Assembly: GCA_002315825.1 (NCBI GenBank)
Contig: DCIC01000003.1
Span: 9,092 to 28,194 of the forward strand
Direction of reading: 5' to 3'
Source: Bacteroidales bacterium UBA1736
GTDB taxonomy: Bacteria; Bacteroidota; Bacteroidia; Bacteroidales; UBA932
Length of the DNA stretch: 19,103 nucleotides
Shown here one piece after another: positions 15,230 to 19,103 of this stretch (its first letter is position 1; the number at the start of each line of letters is the position of its first letter). The notes beneath the pieces were generated by a model, which did no database searches, was not told the origin of the DNA, and was given only the letters and a program-made list of their open reading frames with translations. The position numbers were made by a program, and so were the translations under genes.

Positions 15230-16968
15230 TGCAAATCAATTGTATTTGTCTCGCGGATTCCTTCCACTTTCTTCAATTTATCTACCAACTGGTTAAGAGT
15301 AATCTGATTGTCTGCAGAAAGATTGAGGATTCCTTCAAACCTTCCATTATTGTCTGAACCTTTGAGGGTCAGTCGCACCATATATGGGGACGATAATTCG
15401 TCGGATTTCTTTTTATAACCCGAAATGTCTATGCCTCGGGATTTGAGATTGTCCAGAACAAGTCTGACAGCGTGTCCGGTACGAAGGAAGTCCAGCCACT
15501 CCAGACTTGGCTGTGCATTCTGTGCGGTGATTATTTCCACCTTGTCTCCAGGTTTGAGCACATAAGACAGGGATGCGAGCTTGCTGTTCACCTTCGCTGC
15601 TATCGCTTGATTTCCGATGTGCGTGTGGATTAAATAAGCAAAATCAAGGACAGTGGCTCCGCTCTCAATCGTCTTCTGCTCGCCCTTGGGCGTGAATACC
15701 ACAATCCTCTGATTAGCTAGGTTGCTGTGCATAATGTCCAGAAGCTGGTGGGCATCAATATCCTTGCGCGCAAGGACATCTTTAATCTGCACAAGCCATT
15801 TGTCCATCTCAGTTTCGTTCTCTGACTGATAGCCTCCCTGTTTGTATGTCCAATGTGCGGCGATACCTTTTTCCGCAATGTCATCCATTCTTTTTGAACG
15901 GATCTGCACTTCAATCCAAATGCCCGAATTGCTCAGCAGAGTGCAGTGCAATGCCTCATAACCATTTGATTTAGGGAATTTAACCCAGTCTCGGATTCTG
16001 CTCGGCTCGTATTTGTATATGCCGGTTATGATGGAGAATATGTGATAACAGATGTCGCGTTCGCTTTCCTGGGAGGAAAGGTCCTCCTGGAATACGATTC
16101 TGACTGCATACAAGTCATATATCTGGTCGAAGGTGACATTCTTTGTCTGCATCTTGTGCCAGATGGAATAAGGAGACTTTACTCTCTGAAGTATTTTGAA
16201 ATTGAACCCGGCACTTGTAAGAGCACTTTCAATAGGAGCAATGAACTCTTTGAACTGTTGGTTTTTGTCGCTTACATTCTGATTGATTCTGGCATTGATG
16301 TCATTGTATGCGGCGGCCTCCTTGTATCTCATCCAGATATTCTCCATCTCGGATTTGACCTCATACAATCCCAGCCGGTGCGCCAGTGGGATAAAGAGGA
16401 ACATTGTCTCAGACAATATCTTATCCCTCTTGTATTCATCCGTATATTCAATAGTACGGCAGTTTTGGAGACGGTCTGCAAGCTTGATAAGCACCACGCG
16501 GGCATCATCATTCAGGGTGAGGAAAAGGCGCTTGAAATTCTCTTCCTGAAGCGTTTCGTTGTAACTTGCGCTGTCCTCTTTTCCTGCATCCTCATTGTCA
16601 AGTACTGTCTTGGTTTTGTCAAGGCCTTCCACAATAGAAGCAATCTTCTCCCCGAACAAATTGCGGATGTCATCAACGGAATATGAAGTATCCGATATTA
16701 TTTCGTGAAGCAAGGCAGAGACAATGGATTTGTATCCGAGCCCCATTTCGCTGACAACGATTCGGGCCACTGCAATTGCGTGGAGGATATAAGGCTCTCC
16801 TGAGCGGCGCCTCATATTCTTGTAAGCCTCGTACACAAAGCCGTAGGCTTTCTCTACCACCGCCATTTCACCTTCTCCACTGCAACGCTTGACGGCCACG
16901 CTCCTCAGAGCGTTCCACTCACGCGATATGCGTTCTTCATCCTGTCTGGAAAACTTTGTATAACTCAT
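15226..16968 (-). CDS. relA: RelA/SpoT-family (p)ppGpp synthetase, short form with altered HD motif
   Basis: 580 residues from the ATG at 16968, 7 bp after the yihY stop. Upstream frame extension to a TTG at 16989 is possible but less likely. Residues about 38-190 form an HD domain: H63 in ILHAIAVA, LLHEIISDT (86-94) where LLHDVVEDT is usual, and KLADRLQN (162-169). The synthetase domain (about 240-375) looks intact: RVKSPYSIWHKM, IYDLYAVRI with D285, NGYEALH (335-341), IEVQIRS with E353, and GIAAHWTYK. A TGS domain follows (about 418-482, VVFTPKGEQKTI, ATVLDFAYLIHTHIGN). Only about 45 residues separate TGS from a short ACT-like end (about 528-577), so the helical and zinc-finger/RIS regions of about 740-residue Rel proteins are missing. 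It probably makes (p)ppGpp; hydrolysis is doubtful. Confidence 0.9.
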   Translation of the reverse strand: MSYTKFSRQDEERISREWNALRSVAVKRCSGEGEMAVVEKAYGFVYEAYKNMRRRSGEPYILHAIAVARIVVSEMGLGYKSIVSALLHEIISDTSYSVDDIRNLFGEKIASIVEGLDKTKTVLDNEDAGKEDSASYNETLQEENFKRLFLTLNDDARVVLIKLADRLQNCRTIEYTDEYKRDKILSETMFLFIPLAHRLGLYEVKSEMENIWMRYKEAAAYNDINARINQNVSDKNQQFKEFIAPIESALTSAGFNFKILQRVKSPYSIWHKMQTKNVTFDQIYDLYAVRIVFQEDLSSQESERDICYHIFSIITGIYKYEPSRIRDWVKFPKSNGYEALHCTLLSNSGIWIEVQIRSKRMDDIAEKGIAAHWTYKQGGYQSENETEMDKWLVQIKDVLARKDIDAHQLLDIMHSNLANQRIVVFTPKGEQKTIESGATVLDFAYLIHTHIGNQAIAAKVNSKLASLSYVLKPGDKVEIITAQNAQPSLEWLDFLRTGHAVRLVLDNLKSRGIDISGYKKKSDELSSPYMVRLTLKGSDNNGRFEGILNLSADNQITLNQLVDKLKKVEGIRETNTIDLQ

Positions 16969-16975
16969 TGTGTGC

Positions 16976-17923
16976 CTATTCAAACTCAAATGTATCAGCT
17001 GTGTTATGATATGAATCCATATTCTGGATGCCGTAGTTGAGCTGGGCTCCGTAGATTACAATCTGCCAGCTCAAATTCATCCATATCAGGAACAAGGGGA
17101 TAGCCGCAATGATTCCGTACACTTTATTGAGCCTTGACACAAAGACCTGGGTCTCAAGATAAAGATATTGGAATCCGGTAAATACTACGGCTATTATCAA
17201 TGCGGCTTCCAATGCGCTTTTATATTTCACTTCTGTGGCGGGTATCCACTTATACATAAGTGAGAGGGTTATGACAGCGAGTATGTAAAAAATACCCCAT
17301 CCCAAAAATTTGGCGGCTGAAGTAAACTCTTTGAAGTTGATGCCTATGGCCGAACTGATATTCGAATAAAACAGAATTCCTCCACAGAAGAGAATAATAA
17401 TGAAGGGGAGAATCAGCACCATTCCGATGTGTAGAGAAAACCTTTTCACTACATTTCTGGGCACTTTTCTGATGCCCCAAGCATTGTTGAAAACCCTTTC
17501 CACCTGATACATCAGCCAAACGATAGTCCACACAAACAAAAGTGCGGATACGAGGCCGACAGCACCGGACTTGGCTGAGTCGATGATATTAGTGGCCTTC
17601 TCGCTCATCTGCTTGATGAGGGTCGGGTCAGTGGGAACCAGAGAAAATATGACATCATTGATTTTGTCCGCTACCCCCAAACCTCCAGTCACGGTAAAGG
17701 TGAGAGCAATGAGAGGAATAATGGACAATGCACCGAAATAGCTCAGCGCAACGCACTGGAAGCCCATCCTCCGGGCAGCGAATGACTCGAAGGTGATGCG
17801 GATGATTTTAATCAGATTGAAGAGTTTCTTCTTGGCAGTTGAAAAGTTCTCGAGATTAAGCTGCCATAACTGATCGGAAAAGGCTTTCCTTGCCTCTTTT
17901 TTTATGTGATCTATGTCAATCAT
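16976..17923 (-). CDS. YihY/BrkB-family inner-membrane protein
   Basis: 315 residues from the ATG at 17923; a TTG three codons upstream is possible. The family (once misnamed RNase BN) comprises polytopic inner-membrane proteins of uncertain function, perhaps transport. After a soluble N-terminal part (about 1-50) come about six hydrophobic segments. Family-typical stretches include ARRMGFQCVALSYFGALSII, ALLFVWTIVWLMYQVERVFNNAWG with the following KVPRNVVKR, YKWIPATEVKYKSALEAALI, and KVYGIIAAIPLFLIWMNLSW. The acidic C-terminus (TADTFEFE) is probably cytoplasmic. Its start overlaps the end of ligA by 8 bp and it ends 7 bp before the relA-like ATG, consistent with a single transcript. Confidence 0.92.
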   Translation of the reverse strand: MIDIDHIKKEARKAFSDQLWQLNLENFSTAKKKLFNLIKIIRITFESFAARRMGFQCVALSYFGALSIIPLIALTFTVTGGLGVADKINDVIFSLVPTDPTLIKQMSEKATNIIDSAKSGAVGLVSALLFVWTIVWLMYQVERVFNNAWGIRKVPRNVVKRFSLHIGMVLILPFIIILFCGGILFYSNISSAIGINFKEFTSAAKFLGWGIFYILAVITLSLMYKWIPATEVKYKSALEAALIIAVVFTGFQYLYLETQVFVSRLNKVYGIIAAIPLFLIWMNLSWQIVIYGAQLNYGIQNMDSYHNTADTFEFE

Positions 17924-19103
17924 AATCCTCAAATAAACTTAACTGCCCCGTTGATCTTTCTTCCCGTTTCGGTTCCTCAGAATTATCCTTCCTCAGCATT
18001 GAGCGCAACTCTTCCTCGGATACGATTGGAATCCCCAATTGGGAACACTTATTGATTTTCTCCGGTCCGGGTTTGGTGCCGGCAAGAAGAAATGAAGTCT
18101 TGGCGCTGACTGAGCTGGACAATTTTCCTCCGTGGTGTTCTATCAGGCTTTTCATTTCATCTCGGGAAATGCTGAAATTACCCGAGATTACAATGGTTTT
18201 TCCACTGAGTTCGTCAGTGATTTTCTGGTTTTCAGTATTTAAAGCAAAATGGAGACCATATTGCTTAAGTTTCTCTATTTCAGATAAATTGCGTTCATCT
18301 CTGAAATAATTATACAGTTCATTCGCGACAACTTCGCCCACATCGCTCACCAGAAGCAATTGCTCCTTGCTCGCTGTCGCCAGACTGTCAATATCTTTGA
18401 AATAAGTGGCAAGTACCTTTGCGGTAGTCTCACCCACGTATCGGATTCCAAGTGCATAGAGAACCTTCGGAAATGGTGTTTCACGTGTCGATTCTATGCT
18501 GGCAAGGAACCTGTCTGCGGCCTTGTCCTTCCATCCCTGCATTGAAAGCAGGTCGAGTTTGCGAAGTGCGTAGAAGTCCGAAGGCTTGCGCACCAGATTG
18601 AGAGCATAAAGCTGGTCAATGGTTGCCGGGCCAATCAGAACATTCATTGCCTTACGGCTGAAGAAATGGTCGAGTTTGCCCTTGATTTGAGTGGGGCAGC
18701 CATCTTCATTGGGACAGAAATGTCTTGCCTGTTCTTCCTCTCGAACAAGAGGAGTGCCGCAATCCGGACAAACGGAGGGGAAACAGGGGAGCTGAGCGTG
18801 AGAAGGTCTCATCGACAGCTCGACGCCGGTAATCTTTGGGATTATTTCACCGCCTTTCTCTACATAGACATAATCCCCTATATGGATGTCCAGCAAAGAC
18901 ATCTGGTCAGCATTGTTCAGAGTGGCGCGCTTTACCATCGTTCCCGAAAGAAGCACTGGCTCCAGATTTGCTACAGGTGTGACCGCACCCGTCCTTCCTA
19001 CCTGATAATCTATGGAGATAACAGGGGTTAAAGCTCTCTCTGCCTGGAATTTATAAGCTACGGCCCATCTTGGGGATTTGGCGGTGAACCCAAGAGTTCG
19101 CTG
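17916..19103 (-). CDS. ligA: NAD+-dependent DNA ligase LigA, C-terminal part (gene runs off the right edge)
   Basis: 395 C-terminal residues are in the window, read from the right edge (first residues QRTLGFTAKSPRWAVAYKFQ). LigA seals nicks in replication and repair. The start of the fragment is the end of the nucleotidyl-transferase domain, so the catalytic Lys lies outside the window. The OB-fold follows (ISIDYQVGRTGAVTPVANL). The four-cysteine zinc finger is present (CPDCG then CPNEDGC), with helix-hairpin-helix repeats (LYALGIRYVGETTAKVLA, VSDVGEVVANELYNYF) and a BRCT domain (SGKTIVISGNFS through GIPIVSEEELRSML). After BRCT a charged tail ends in GQLSLFEDYD, carrying a perfect beta-clamp-binding pentapeptide QLSLF (17931-17945). 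It is the first visible gene of the minus-strand operon; its promoter is outside the window. Confidence 0.97.
   Translation of the reverse strand, partial: QRTLGFTAKSPRWAVAYKFQAERALTPVISIDYQVGRTGAVTPVANLEPVLLSGTMVKRATLNNADQMSLLDIHIGDYVYVEKGGEIIPKITGVELSMRPSHAQLPCFPSVCPDCGTPLVREEEQARHFCPNEDGCPTQIKGKLDHFFSRKAMNVLIGPATIDQLYALNLVRKPSDFYALRKLDLLSMQGWKDKAADRFLASIESTRETPFPKVLYALGIRYVGETTAKVLATYFKDIDSLATASKEQLLLVSDVGEVVANELYNYFRDERNLSEIEKLKQYGLHFALNTENQKITDELSGKTIVISGNFSISRDEMKSLIEHHGGKLSSSVSAKTSFLLAGTKPGPEKINKCSQLGIPIVSEEELRSMLRKDNSEEPKREERSTGQLSLFEDYD

Noticed and set aside
16042..16686. Open frame of 214 codons on the plus strand opposite the relA-like gene
   Set aside because: It lies fully antisense to a well-conserved enzyme. 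Its translation resembles no family I know and has no plausible promoter or partner genes, so it is a coding shadow.
1..19103. Defence system, prophage, insertion sequence, CRISPR array, rRNA or tRNA genes
   Set aside because: No transposase, integrase, phage or nuclease-type genes, no spaced direct repeats and no RNA-gene-like segments were seen; nearly all of the window is conserved core genes.

Overview
This window is a densely packed stretch of housekeeping and cell-envelope genes from a member of the Bacteroidota, most likely Bacteroidales; the genus cannot be fixed from sequence alone. The evidence is a Rho with a long Q/P/A/K/R-rich insertion, a Bacteroidota-type LptD with a 'DSLxxDS' N-terminus, a lipoprotein beginning C-A-N with a GG-x-KD-x-x-PP motif, a PorT-like outer-membrane barrel, the rsfS-ftsH-cdsA-psd gene order, promoters resembling the Bacteroides TTTG / TAnnTTTG pattern, and the absence of obvious Shine-Dalgarno sites. 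I see no mobile element, CRISPR array, rRNA or tRNA.

Layout: (1) Positions 1-3723, minus strand: lptD followed by the 5' part of rho, which runs off the left edge. (2) 3724-3784: a 61-bp divergent control region with what look like overlapping promoters. (3) 3785-11296, plus strand: a secreted N-acetylmuramoyl-L-alanine amidase; a 253-bp AT-rich gap with competing inverted repeats; dnaA and rpe; a 130-bp gap with a promoter element; then the tight run rsfS-ftsH-cdsA-psd. (4) 11283-19103, minus strand: six genes read right to left, ligA (5' end cut off), yihY-type membrane protein, RelA/SpoT-type synthetase, Ig-like lipoprotein, outer-membrane beta-barrel protein and ispG. They overlap or lie within a few bases of each other, so they look like one operon. 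It ends tail-to-tail with psd, with a 14-bp overlap.

Functionally the window combines envelope building (LptD, amidase, CdsA, Psd, lipoprotein, outer-membrane barrel), information processing (Rho, DnaA, LigA), stress and quality control (RelA-like enzyme, RsfS, FtsH) and core metabolism (Rpe, IspG). I do not see a clearly new multi-gene system. The points worth a second look are variations on known proteins: a beta-clamp-binding-like tail on LigA, a short RelA-like enzyme with an altered HD motif and missing regulatory domains, an IspG with a strongly shortened middle region, the disordered Rho insertion, the competing inverted repeats upstream of dnaA, and the interleaved lptD/amidase promoters.
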